The notes under the pieces: model-generated
Databases searched by the model: none
Told to the model about the DNA's origin: nothing
Seen by the model: the letters and a program-made list of their open reading frames with translations, nothing else
NCBI GenBank assembly: GCA_009469685.1
Contig: SSTA01000287.1
Location: 1-7,461 of the forward strand
Reading direction: 5' to 3'
From: Azonexaceae bacterium
GTDB lineage: Bacteria; Pseudomonadota; Gammaproteobacteria; Burkholderiales; Rhodocyclaceae
Length of the DNA: 7,461 nt
Shown: piece by piece, positions 1-6,174 of the stretch
How the letters are laid out: each line of letters begins with the position of its first letter
Position numbering within the stretch: position 1 is the first letter of the stretch
Made by a program: the position numbers and the translations under genes

Positions 1-25
1 CCAGCAACTGGAATTGGCTGCTCAT
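1..25 (-). CDS. Start of a downstream gene (N-terminal codons only)
   Basis: An ATG (complement of positions 23-25) overlaps the TGA of the preceding gene (22-24) in an ATGA arrangement, which is typical of translational coupling. The frame reads M-S-S-Q-F-Q-L-L and then leaves the window. A G-rich stretch just before the ATG (complement of about 30-35) could serve as a ribosome binding site. Nothing can be said about the product. If real, it is the fourth gene of the operon that begins with aas. Confidence 0.4.
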
Positions 26-1674
26 TTGGCGCCCCCTTGCTTCATGTCTGCCCTACCCTTGCGGCGGCGCACGACGGTGATCGAGGCGAGGCCGAACAAC
101 CCACCGTAGGCGGCCAGCGCGTAGGACGACGGCTCCCATTCTTCCGGCGGCGTTGCTGCATCCTTCAATTCCGCCGGAAAAGGCCGCGGCGGAACCGGAA
201 CGACTTCCCACTCTTCCCTATCCTCCGGAACCCGGCTCATGTACTCGTCGAAGGACGCCACAGGCGCCTGGCCGAAGGCCCGGGACGAGGGAAACTGCGG
301 GATGTGGACGAAGATCACCGCCTCGACGTCCTCCGCCAACCACTGCTCGAATCCCCCCTTGGCACCCCCTTGGGTGACGCGCGCCAACAAGTCGCGGCCG
401 ATGGCGTCGAAGGCGACGAAGGGGTAGAGGTCGGTCACCTCGGCGGAAAGGTAGTCGTAGGCTTTCTTGCCGCTTTCCAGGTCCCGGTCCTTGATCGCCA
501 TGTAGGGCAGCGCGACAGTCGCCTTCAGTCGATTCGTCGCCCCTTCCTTCGGGATATTCCACCCCAGGGTACGCAGCGTCTCGATACTGATGCCGGCGCA
601 GTTGGCGGTGGCATGGCGGTAGGCGAAGTCGTGCCGGTAGAAATGGTTGAAGACCCGGGCGATGGCCTCCTGATACTGGCGCGGCGCCCGCTCGTCCTTG
701 AGCACCGCCACCAGCATATAGGACGGCCGATACCAGGACTGGCCGCTGTTCAGGTCCCCCATGTAGGCGTCCATGGGCAGCATGGATGCAATGATGCCCT
801 TCTCGCTGTAGGAATCGAGACCGTAGAAATTGTTCACCAACCAGTCGCCCCACTCCCCCTGGGGGCCAAAGCGCCCGGTGGCGATGGCGAAATGACCGCC
901 ATGAGCTTCGTCGTCGTCGCCCTGGGCACCGTTGAGCATGAAAGCCAGCACCGGCTTTCCGGCCAGATTCAGCGTCGTGCCCCCCTTCTTCTGCCACAGC
1001 ACCCGGGACGCCAGCGGTAGCTGCGCCCCGCCCTGGTCGGCCCGCACCAGGCTCGCCAAGGTCTCACTGGAAGCCAAAGGTAGCGCAGCCCCGGATTTGA
1101 GTGCGAAATCCTCCGGCCACAGGGTGCGGGCGACAAAATGATCGCCCTCGCTACGGCCTCGCAGCGCCAGGGTACGGCCGGCGAAATAACGGCGGCTGCT
1201 CTCGTCGAACCACGAGCGGTTAGCCTCGATCCTGGCGACGAGCGCGAAGGGCCGTTGCGAACCATCGTTCGTGAGCCATGTCCGCCCATCTTCTGCCAGA
1301 CGCCAACCCGCAGCCTTCTCCGGCGAGCCAATCCAGACCGGCGTCGGACGTTCGAGGGCTGCTTGCGGTACCCGCTTCGCCACCCATTCCCGTACATCGT
1401 CCTGAGCGCGCAGCCGAGGCGAAAACCCCGCAACTCCCCCTTTGGGAACCGCGACGACATCGTCTCCGAAATACCACAGGGCCTGCTTCTCGGCCGGGCA
1501 ATCGGTGCAGCGGCCGGTGGCGAGACGGAAATCGGCGGCGGAATAGAGCCCCAGATCACCTGAAGCGACCGAGCTTTCAAGGGAAGCGGACAGGGCTGCG
1601 GGCGTCGCGCCCAGCATCGCCGACCAAGCGATGGCAAGCGGAACCAGACGACTCGACGACAGGGTGCTGTTCAT
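22..1674 (-). CDS. Exported protein of unknown function, possible permuted NlpC/P60 (papain-like) fold, with PEP-CTERM-like tail
   Basis: 550 residues from the ATG at 1674, chosen because GGGAG lies 5 nt upstream and a Sec signal peptide follows directly (hydrophobic core about residues 10-27, ALSA cleavage site near residue 31). A TTG 21 nt further upstream keeps the frame open but has no such support. The mature part starts with a C-x2-C pair (Cys56, Cys59). The centre carries A-H-G-G-H-F-A-I-A-T-G (His258, His261) and, about 100 residues later, N-C-A-G-I-S (Cys359). A histidine block followed by an Asn-Cys block is the order expected in circularly permuted NlpC/P60/LRAT-like or DUF4105-like enzymes, so a cysteine hydrolase or acyltransferase is possible but unproven. 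The C-terminus has a proline-rich linker, then W-E-P-S-S-Y-A-L, a hydrophobic segment and R-R-R-K (residues about 513-539), resembling a PEP-CTERM sorting signal, followed by 11 extra residues. It is the third gene of the operon, 25 bp after the amidohydrolase. I do not recognise a named family with certainty. Confidence 0.85.
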   Translation of the reverse strand: MNSTLSSSRLVPLAIAWSAMLGATPAALSASLESSVASGDLGLYSAADFRLATGRCTDCPAEKQALWYFGDDVVAVPKGGVAGFSPRLRAQDDVREWVAKRVPQAALERPTPVWIGSPEKAAGWRLAEDGRTWLTNDGSQRPFALVARIEANRSWFDESSRRYFAGRTLALRGRSEGDHFVARTLWPEDFALKSGAALPLASSETLASLVRADQGGAQLPLASRVLWQKKGGTTLNLAGKPVLAFMLNGAQGDDDEAHGGHFAIATGRFGPQGEWGDWLVNNFYGLDSYSEKGIIASMLPMDAYMGDLNSGQSWYRPSYMLVAVLKDERAPRQYQEAIARVFNHFYRHDFAYRHATANCAGISIETLRTLGWNIPKEGATNRLKATVALPYMAIKDRDLESGKKAYDYLSAEVTDLYPFVAFDAIGRDLLARVTQGGAKGGFEQWLAEDVEAVIFVHIPQFPSSRAFGQAPVASFDEYMSRVPEDREEWEVVPVPPRPFPAELKDAATPPEEWEPSSYALAAYGGLFGLASITVVRRRKGRADMKQGGAK

Positions 1675-1679
1675 GGATT

Positions 1680-1684
1680 CTCCC
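1680..1684 (-). promoter_or_regulatory. Ribosome binding site fixing the start at 1674
   Basis: GGGAG on the minus strand, 5 nt before the ATG at 1674. It decides between this ATG, which starts a clean signal peptide, and the TTG at 1695, which would add seven polar residues before it. Confidence 0.6.
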
Positions 1685-1699
1685 GAAGGGGACAACTGT

Positions 1700-2950
1700 T
1701 CAAACCGAAAATACGCGCCGCGTCTCGAACACCGAAACCGGAAAGGTCTTGCCCTCCCAGTTCAACAGGCGCTTGACCGCCAGGTCGAAGAGCAGCGGAT
1801 TGTGTTCCCGGACGCTTTCGAGGTCGGCGACGGCGTCGGCAGGCAACAGTCCGGCCCGGGCCAGAGCCGCCGGCGAGACGATGGGCAGCACCCCGGGAAG
1901 GGGGTAGTCGGAGCCGTTGAGCAGCCGCGGATGCCATTCGCTGCGCTGCAGGAGCGCCCTGATGCAGTCGGTATCGCGGTTGCGCAGGACGATGGCGGAG
2001 ATGTCGCCGTAGAGCCCATTCTTGGCCCGCGGTTCGGCCATCAGGCGCGCAAAGAGGTCGAAGCTCGCCCGACGCGGACCGGCGCTGCCCGCGTCGAGAT
2101 CCACATCGTCGCCGATGCTGGCGCAGTGGGCGACCACCACCGGCACGCCGGCATCGAGGGCGCGGCGAAGCAGGAGGGGGTTGCCGAGATGCTGGGTGTC
2201 GCCGCCCTTGACCGCCTTTTCTTCTCCGCAATGGACGATGAGAGGCACCCGGGCATCGGCCAGCACGCGGTAGAAAGCGTCGCACTTGGCAGACGCCGGG
2301 TCCATGCCCATGGCGGCGGGAAGCCATTTGACCGCCCTCGCCCCCCCGGCGATGGCCGACTGCAGCGCATCGACGGCATCCGGCCTGTAGGGATGGATCG
2401 AGGCGGCCCACTCGAACCCCGCCGGATATTCCGCGGCCAAGCGGCGGGCATAGGCATCGGGAACGTGGAAGGCCATATGCTCGGGGACCGGCCGGCCGGC
2501 TTCGTCGTGGAATTGCTCGAAGGCGAAGAGCAGCACCTTGAAACCGGCAGGCATCGCCTCCACCAGATTTTGCAGGCGGGCGGCGTAACTCGCGTCCACC
2601 TGACCCGGGGCATCGTGGGCGCAGCCGGCGTTCATGTAGAAGAGACGCTGGACGTATTGGACCGGATAGAGCCAGGACGAGAGCTGGCGGCCGATCTCGA
2701 TGCCGCTGCCGCCATCGCCGGTGCCGGCCACATGGACGTGGCAGTCCCACACCTGGGCGGGGTCGAGGCCCTTCCAGATCTCGGCGAGCCAGGGACTGGC
2801 GCCCAGTTCCGCCGGCAGGGCGGCACGGCAGGGATTGACCAGCAGCGGCCGCGCGGCGGCCCAGCCCGCAGCCCCGACCGCGGCGGCTCCCGCGAGGGCG
2901 CTCACGAAACGGCGGCGGGCGGGCGAATGGGGCGAGTTGTTGGCGTCCAT
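1700..2950 (-). CDS. Tat-exported metal-dependent amidohydrolase (TIM-barrel, amidohydrolase-2 type)
   Basis: 416 residues. The N-terminus has a twin-arginine signal: A-R-R-R-F-V-S at residues 11-17, an alanine/glycine-rich hydrophobic stretch to about residue 30, and an A-A-A cleavage region near 31-33. This implies a folded, cofactor-bearing enzyme delivered to the periplasm. The mature part follows the amidohydrolase superfamily pattern: D-C-H-V-H (His71, His73) at the first strand, a lysine in A-V-K-W-L-P (Lys208), V-H-C-G-E-E (His240), V-A-H-C-A-S (His275) and N-G-S-D-Y-P (Asp348), the expected metal ligands and catalytic aspartate. The spacing fits the PF04909-type group (relatives include decarboxylases and hydrolases); the substrate cannot be read from sequence. 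The ATG lies 4 bp after the aas stop, so it is almost certainly cotranscribed with aas. Its ribosome binding site is weak, suggesting translational coupling. Confidence 0.88.
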   Translation of the reverse strand: MDANNSPHSPARRRFVSALAGAAAVGAAGWAAARPLLVNPCRAALPAELGASPWLAEIWKGLDPAQVWDCHVHVAGTGDGGSGIEIGRQLSSWLYPVQYVQRLFYMNAGCAHDAPGQVDASYAARLQNLVEAMPAGFKVLLFAFEQFHDEAGRPVPEHMAFHVPDAYARRLAAEYPAGFEWAASIHPYRPDAVDALQSAIAGGARAVKWLPAAMGMDPASAKCDAFYRVLADARVPLIVHCGEEKAVKGGDTQHLGNPLLLRRALDAGVPVVVAHCASIGDDVDLDAGSAGPRRASFDLFARLMAEPRAKNGLYGDISAIVLRNRDTDCIRALLQRSEWHPRLLNGSDYPLPGVLPIVSPAALARAGLLPADAVADLESVREHNPLLFDLAVKRLLNWEGKTFPVSVFETRRVFSV

Positions 2951-2954
2951 GGCG

Positions 2955-5096
2955 TCAGACAGCTTCGGCCAGGCGCTTCAGGGTCACGTAATCCACCTTG
3001 CCGGTGCCGAGGAGTGGCAGACCATCGACCTTGTGGATCTTGCGCGGCACCGCCAGTTCCGGGATGCCCAACTCTCGGGCCTTGGCGGCGAGCAGGTCGC
3101 GGGAAAGCTCGCCGTCGGTGGTGAACAGCACCAGGGCCTCGCCCTTGGCGGCATCGGGCTGGCTCGACGCGGCGTGGGCCTGGGACGGGGAGGCAGCGAC
3201 GGCAAGCTTTTCCACGACCTCCAGACTGACCATTTCGCCGGCGATCTTGGCGAAGCGCTTGACCCGGCCGACGATCTTGACGAAACCTTCCTCGTCGAAC
3301 TCCACCACGTCCCCGGTTTCATACCAGCCGGCACCGGCTTCGGAAACCGGCGGTTGCAACACCCCGGGGGCGTCGGCCTTGAGGTACCCGGCCATGACGT
3401 TGGGGCCGCGCACGTGCAGGATGCCGCCGCGTTCGATGCCGGGTACCGGCAGCAGCTTGGCTTCGATGCCCGGCAGCAGGTTGCCGACGGTGCCGGTGCG
3501 GTAGGCCATGGGGGTGTTCACCGCCAGCACGGGGGCGGTCTCGGTGGCGCCGTAGCCTTCGAAAATGCGGATGCCGAATTTCTCGAACCAGGTGTTGCGC
3601 ACCGCCTCCGACAGCTTCTCGGCGCCGGCGACCACGTAGCGCAGGCGGTAGAAGTCGTAGGGATGGGCGAAGCGGGCGTAATTGCCGAGGAAGGTGGAGG
3701 TCCCGAAAAGCACCGTGCAGTTCCGGTCGTAGGCCAGCTCGGGGATGATGCGGTAGTGGAGCGGCGTCGGGTAAAGGAAGAGGCTGGCACCGGTGAGCAC
3801 CGGCAGCAGCCCACCGGCGGTGAGGCCGAAGGAGTGGAAGACCGGCAGGGCGTTGAGGACCTTGTCGTCCACCGAGAAGTCGATCACCGCCCGCACTTGG
3901 GCGATATTGGCCAGTATGGCCCGGTGGGGCAACACCACGCCCTTGGGCTTGCCTTCGGAGCCGGAGGTGAACAGCACCACGGCGGCTTCCTCCGGCGAGG
4001 TGGGCAATTCGAAGGCCCGCGGCCGGTGGATGGCCCAGGCCATCAGCCAGAGCTTGTCGCCGAGGCCTATGCTTTCCCGCAGGTCTTCCAGGTAGAGCAA
4101 CTCGATGCCGGCAAGGGCCGCCAGCTTGTCGGCCAGCTTGGCCTGCTCGACGAAGGCCCGAGACGTCACGATGGTACGGACTTCCGCCGCCGTGCAGGCC
4201 GCCTGCATGGCGTCCACTCCGGCGGTGTAATTGAGCATGGCCGGCACCCGGCGGCGGGCGGTGAGCCCGATGAGCAGACCGAGGGTCGGCGCCAGGTTGG
4301 GCAACAGCAGGCCGACCCGCTCGTTACCCGCGGTATGGCGCTCGACCAGACACGACAGCATCAGAGCCATCTTGAGCAAGTCGTTGTAGGAATACTCGAT
4401 CTGCTTCATGTCCTCGAGCACACGGCGCTTCTTGCCGAAGACGTCGGCGGCATCGCACAGCGCCGAGAAGAGCGTCTGCTGCGGACGGGAGGCGAAGATC
4501 ATCTCCTGCATCAGGCGACGCATGGCTTCCCCGGCCCTGCGGCGGCGCAGTTTGGCACTCGGCGCATCGGGCATGGGAATGGTCGTCGAAGGCAGAATGC
4601 TGACCCTTACCTTGGGGAAGAAGACGCGGGGATGCTTGCCCGAAACCCGCGAGAAGTAGCTGCGGGAGGGCCCATCCAGGCGTACCGGCAGCACCTTGGC
4701 CCCGGTCTTGGCGGCAACGAAGGCGGGACCGTCATAGACCTTCATCAGGCTACCGGTGGTGGTGATGCGCCCTTCCGGGAAGATGACCACCGGGCGCCCC
4801 GTTTCCAGCAGGCGGATGACCTTCTTCATGGCCATGGGGCTGGTGGGGTCCACCGCGAGGTAATCGACCTGGGACAGCAGGAGACGGAAGAACCAGTCGT
4901 TGGCCACCCCCGTATGCACCACGAAAACCGGGTCTATCGGGAGGAAGAGCCCCAGCAAGAGTCCGTCGAGAAAGGATTCGTGATTGGCGACAACCAGCAG
5001 GCGGTCGGACTCGATGTCCCGGGTCAGCCCCTCGACCCGGACCCGGAACAGAATGCGGCACAGGCCGCGCAAGAACGGTTTGATCAGCGAACGCAT
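2955..5096 (-). CDS. aas: Bifunctional acyltransferase / acyl-ACP synthetase (Aas)
   Basis: 713 residues, close to the roughly 719 of E. coli Aas, which reacylates 2-acyl-glycerophosphoethanolamine at the inner membrane by first activating a fatty acid onto ACP. The N-terminal PlsC-type domain (about 1-200) carries H-E-S-F-L-D (HX4D, His39/Asp44) and F-P-E-G-R (106-110). The C-terminal AMP-binding domain (about 205-713) has the P-loop T-S-G-S-E-G-K-P-K-G (377-386), G-Y-G-A-T-E (514-519), W-Y-E-T-G-D (Asp596), a R-F-A-K-I-A-G-E-M-V-S hinge region (613-623), and the catalytic lysine in G-T-G-K (Lys700). Many of these stretches match my memory of E. coli Aas closely. No MFS (LplT) domain is fused and no lplT gene is visible, although Aas usually works with that lysophospholipid flippase. 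It is the first gene of the left operon. The start at 5096 follows a G-rich but weak ribosome binding site. Confidence 0.93.
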   Translation of the reverse strand: MRSLIKPFLRGLCRILFRVRVEGLTRDIESDRLLVVANHESFLDGLLLGLFLPIDPVFVVHTGVANDWFFRLLLSQVDYLAVDPTSPMAMKKVIRLLETGRPVVIFPEGRITTTGSLMKVYDGPAFVAAKTGAKVLPVRLDGPSRSYFSRVSGKHPRVFFPKVRVSILPSTTIPMPDAPSAKLRRRRAGEAMRRLMQEMIFASRPQQTLFSALCDAADVFGKKRRVLEDMKQIEYSYNDLLKMALMLSCLVERHTAGNERVGLLLPNLAPTLGLLIGLTARRRVPAMLNYTAGVDAMQAACTAAEVRTIVTSRAFVEQAKLADKLAALAGIELLYLEDLRESIGLGDKLWLMAWAIHRPRAFELPTSPEEAAVVLFTSGSEGKPKGVVLPHRAILANIAQVRAVIDFSVDDKVLNALPVFHSFGLTAGGLLPVLTGASLFLYPTPLHYRIIPELAYDRNCTVLFGTSTFLGNYARFAHPYDFYRLRYVVAGAEKLSEAVRNTWFEKFGIRIFEGYGATETAPVLAVNTPMAYRTGTVGNLLPGIEAKLLPVPGIERGGILHVRGPNVMAGYLKADAPGVLQPPVSEAGAGWYETGDVVEFDEEGFVKIVGRVKRFAKIAGEMVSLEVVEKLAVAASPSQAHAASSQPDAAKGEALVLFTTDGELSRDLLAAKARELGIPELAVPRKIHKVDGLPLLGTGKVDYVTLKRLAEAV

Positions 5097-5119
5097 ACGG
5101 TCATTTCCCCCCCGTCGGC

Positions 5120-5148
5120 ACTATAAACGAACTATTCCACATACCTAA
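5120..5148 (-). promoter_or_regulatory. Candidate promoter of the aas operon
   Basis: Reading the minus strand, TATAGT (5125 to 5120) matches the -10 consensus at five of six positions. At 17 bp upstream lies TTAGGT (5148 to 5143), a poor -35. Transcription would begin near 5113, giving a leader of about 17 nt with a G-run before the aas ATG. The weak -35 overlaps the dyad at 5146-5171, so a bound regulator could either block or assist polymerase here. Confidence 0.35.
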
Positions 5149-5171
5149 CGACATACGTAATTCTTTCGTTA
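5146..5171. promoter_or_regulatory. Candidate ArsR operator upstream of aas
   Basis: A 26-bp dyad: TAACGA (5146-5151), 14 bp, TCGTTA (5166-5171), with perfect 6-bp arms. The same layout, with TATCGA/TCGATA arms and the same 14-bp spacing, occurs at 5501-5526 on the arsR promoter; the two sites agree at 17 of 26 positions by hand alignment. It lies between arsR and aas, about 45 bp upstream of the predicted aas transcription start, in an unusually AT-rich stretch. Binding by the neighbouring ArsR protein is inferred. Confidence 0.5.
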
Positions 5172-5180
5172 TATAAATGC

Positions 5181-5205
5181 AAAAAAAATTCAGGCGCTTT
5201 CGCGC
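5181..5205 (-). terminator. Possible weak intrinsic terminator overlapping the end of arsR
   Basis: On the minus strand, GCGC-GAAA-GCGC (5205 to 5194) forms a 4-bp stem closed by a GNRA-type tetraloop. It is followed by CTGAA, which includes the arsR stop codon, and a run of eight T (5188 to 5181). The stem is short and 5 nt separate it from the T-run, so termination may be only partial and aas may receive some read-through from arsR. Confidence 0.35.
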
Positions 5206-5501
5206 ACATAATCGAGCACGCTACCCAGCACCTTTTCCAGGTGGCCGCGGTTGATCCAGAACCAGACTTCCTTGCCGATCTTCTCCGATGAGAGCACCTC
5301 GGCCTCGCGCAATATCTTGAGGTGATGGGAGACGGTCGAGCGGGTCAAGGTGGACACTTCGGCGATCTGCCCGACATTGAGCCGTTCGCCCCGCTCGAAG
5401 AGCAGGAGGATGCGTTGCCGATGCTCGTCGCCAAGGGCAGTGAATACCTTGGACATGGGCCTCCACTCGGTGGGCAGGGCGCGACTGTAATCCGATTTCA
5501 T
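5190..5501 (-). CDS. ArsR-family winged-helix transcriptional repressor, cysteine-free
   Basis: 103 residues from the ATG at 5501. Residues about 16-90 form the ArsR winged helix: V-F-T-A-L-G-D-E-H-R-Q-R-I-L-L-L-F, then the recognition helix region L-T-R-S-T-V-S-H-H-L-K-I-L-R-E-A, then the wing ending in V-W-F-W-I-N. The classical metal-binding E-L-C-V-C motif is absent (V-G-Q-I-A-E takes its place), and this form contains no cysteine at all, so thiol-based arsenic, metal or persulfide sensing by the usual sites is unlikely. The ligand is unknown. An alternative TTG start at 5537 adds 12 residues, including one Cys, and would overlap the upstream stop as TTGA with a G-rich stretch before it. 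I prefer the ATG because that TTG is also part of a good -35 element. The gene sits between two matching dyads, one on its own promoter and one before aas, which fits a local regulator. Confidence 0.88.
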   Translation of the reverse strand: MKSDYSRALPTEWRPMSKVFTALGDEHRQRILLLFERGERLNVGQIAEVSTLTRSTVSHHLKILREAEVLSSEKIGKEVWFWINRGHLEKVLGSVLDYVRESA

Positions 5502-5526
5502 ATCGACAAGTTTAAGTATATCGATA
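5501..5526. promoter_or_regulatory. Candidate ArsR autoregulatory operator
   Basis: A 26-bp dyad: TATCGA (5501-5506), 14 bp, TCGATA (5521-5526). It covers the predicted -10 element and reaches the first base of the arsR ATG, so a bound protein would block initiation. Its arm sequence and spacing match the dyad before aas at 5146-5171. The right end also contains the short perfect palindrome TATCGATA (5519-5526). Confidence 0.5.
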
Positions 5527-5537
5527 CATCCAGTCAA
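5509..5537 (-). promoter_or_regulatory. Candidate arsR promoter, giving a leaderless or nearly leaderless mRNA
   Basis: On the minus strand, TTGACT (5537 to 5532, five of six to the -35 consensus) is followed after exactly 17 bp by TAAACT (5514 to 5509, four of six to the -10 consensus). Seven bases later comes the ATG at 5501, so the transcript would begin at or within about one base of the start codon. No Shine-Dalgarno sequence precedes that ATG, which agrees with leaderless initiation. The -35 overlaps the stop codon of the upstream gene. Confidence 0.45.
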
Positions 5538-5971
5538 CCCCCCTCGTCAGGCGAGTTGAATCCAAGGCGTTCCAGGGCGCGCTGAACCCTCAGGGCCTCG
5601 CTGTCCTGGGCAGATTCCAGAACGCCATCGTACCCGCCCAGTTTTTCGGCGACGAAGCTGACGACCCCTGGCGGCAAGTCCTTGCTTTGATCGAGAAACG
5701 CTGCCAGGACCCGCTCCCGGGGAAACGCTCCACCGGAGATGAGCAGTGGTGTCGCCGCCCGGGGTCCATGATCCACCAGGTGGTGCACATAACCTCGTTC
5801 GGCGGTCCAGGACAACGATCTCTCGTCCTTGTGCTTGTCGTAGGCGAGCTGAAAGGCCATGGGCTCCGCCTGCGGGTCGAACCAGACGACCAGATCGAGT
5901 TCGCGGCCGAAATACCAGATGCGCGGCGGCTCGCCGGCAATTTGCCGAGTGTTCTGAATTTCTCGCAGCAT
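5534..5971 (-). CDS. Conserved-looking protein of unknown function
   Basis: 145 residues, soluble, no signal peptide or membrane segment. It starts M-L-R-E-I-Q-N-T-R-Q and contains W-Y-F-G-R-E-L-D-L-V-V-W-F-D (about residues 19-32), F-Q-L-A-Y-D-K-H-K-D-E-R, and a histidine-containing stretch G-Y-V-H-H-L-V-D-H-G, ending in a charged helical tail. The pattern of alternating hydrophobic residues suggests a small alpha/beta fold. I recall similar short proteins as uncharacterised in betaproteobacteria but cannot assign a function. The ATG at 5971 is the only good start: an in-frame stop lies a few codons upstream. No clear ribosome binding site precedes it. Its stop is 32 bp before the preferred arsR start, so it may be cotranscribed with arsR, although arsR also appears to have its own promoter. 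Confidence 0.75.
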   Translation of the reverse strand: MLREIQNTRQIAGEPPRIWYFGRELDLVVWFDPQAEPMAFQLAYDKHKDERSLSWTAERGYVHHLVDHGPRAATPLLISGGAFPRERVLAAFLDQSKDLPPGVVSFVAEKLGGYDGVLESAQDSEALRVQRALERLGFNSPDEGG

Positions 5972-6174
5972 CGCAAATCATGCGGAACAATGACGCATGG
6001 ATTCTACACGCAACACTGCGCGCGCTCTCCAGATTGGGACTGCCAAGCGCACGCGCCAGGCCGGCGAGGCGCACCCACTCGGTCGGAATTGCCCGCACCA
6101 CCGAATGGGGTACGGGCTCGTCTATTCCACACCCGCCGCGACCACGATCGACCGCCCTCCCGCCGATGTTCGAT
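5972..6174. other. Intergenic region with hairpin and weak promoter-like sequence
   Basis: This 203-bp gap separates the iron-sulfur protein gene from the unknown gene. It holds the inverted repeat listed at 6081-6133 and, on the minus strand, TAGAAT (6006 to 6001), a five-of-six -10 match that lacks a recognisable -35 and could drive the downstream gene. A minus-strand frame stays open from the upstream gene through most of the gap, but it has no distinct start or recognised product and is most simply a high-GC shadow. Confidence 0.5.
6081..6133. repeat. Imperfect inverted repeat / extended stem-loop
   Basis: The core stem is GCCCGCACC (6091-6099) against GGTACGGGC (6109-6117): nine pairs, one of which is G-U or A-C depending on the strand transcribed (G-U on the minus strand), around a 9-nt loop. 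Further out GGAAT (6085-6089) pairs with ATTCC (6124-6128), and GGT (6081-6083) with ACC (6131-6133). It lies about 40-95 bp downstream of the iron-sulfur gene's stop. It has no T-run on either strand, so it is not a textbook intrinsic terminator. It could protect the 3' end of the upstream mRNA or be a dispersed palindromic repeat. Confidence 0.5.

Noticed and set aside
37..1020. Plus-strand open frame of 327 codons
   Set aside because: It is the shadow of the exported 550-residue protein, with an Arg/Gly-rich composition and no motif.
1631..3124. Plus-strand open frame of 497 codons opposite the amidohydrolase
   Set aside because: It runs antisense to a gene with intact catalytic motifs and a Tat signal; no domain or ribosome binding site supports it.
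2700..5126. Plus-strand open frame of 808 codons opposite aas
   Set aside because: It lies antisense to a clearly recognised aas gene. Its residue composition (rich in Gly, His, Gln, Asp, Val) is that of a high-GC antisense shadow and no motif is recognisable.
5168..5173. TATAAC on the minus strand as a second aas -10 element
   Set aside because: No -35-like sequence is found at 16-18 bp upstream, and it lies inside the candidate operator; TATAGT at 5120-5125 is better placed.
5547..6101. Minus-strand frame of 184 codons beginning in the 5972-6174 gap
   Set aside because: It overlaps most of the 145-residue gene in another frame, becomes Arg-rich and motif-free there, and has no ribosome binding site; the first 40 codons look codon-biased, but the inverted repeat covers them.
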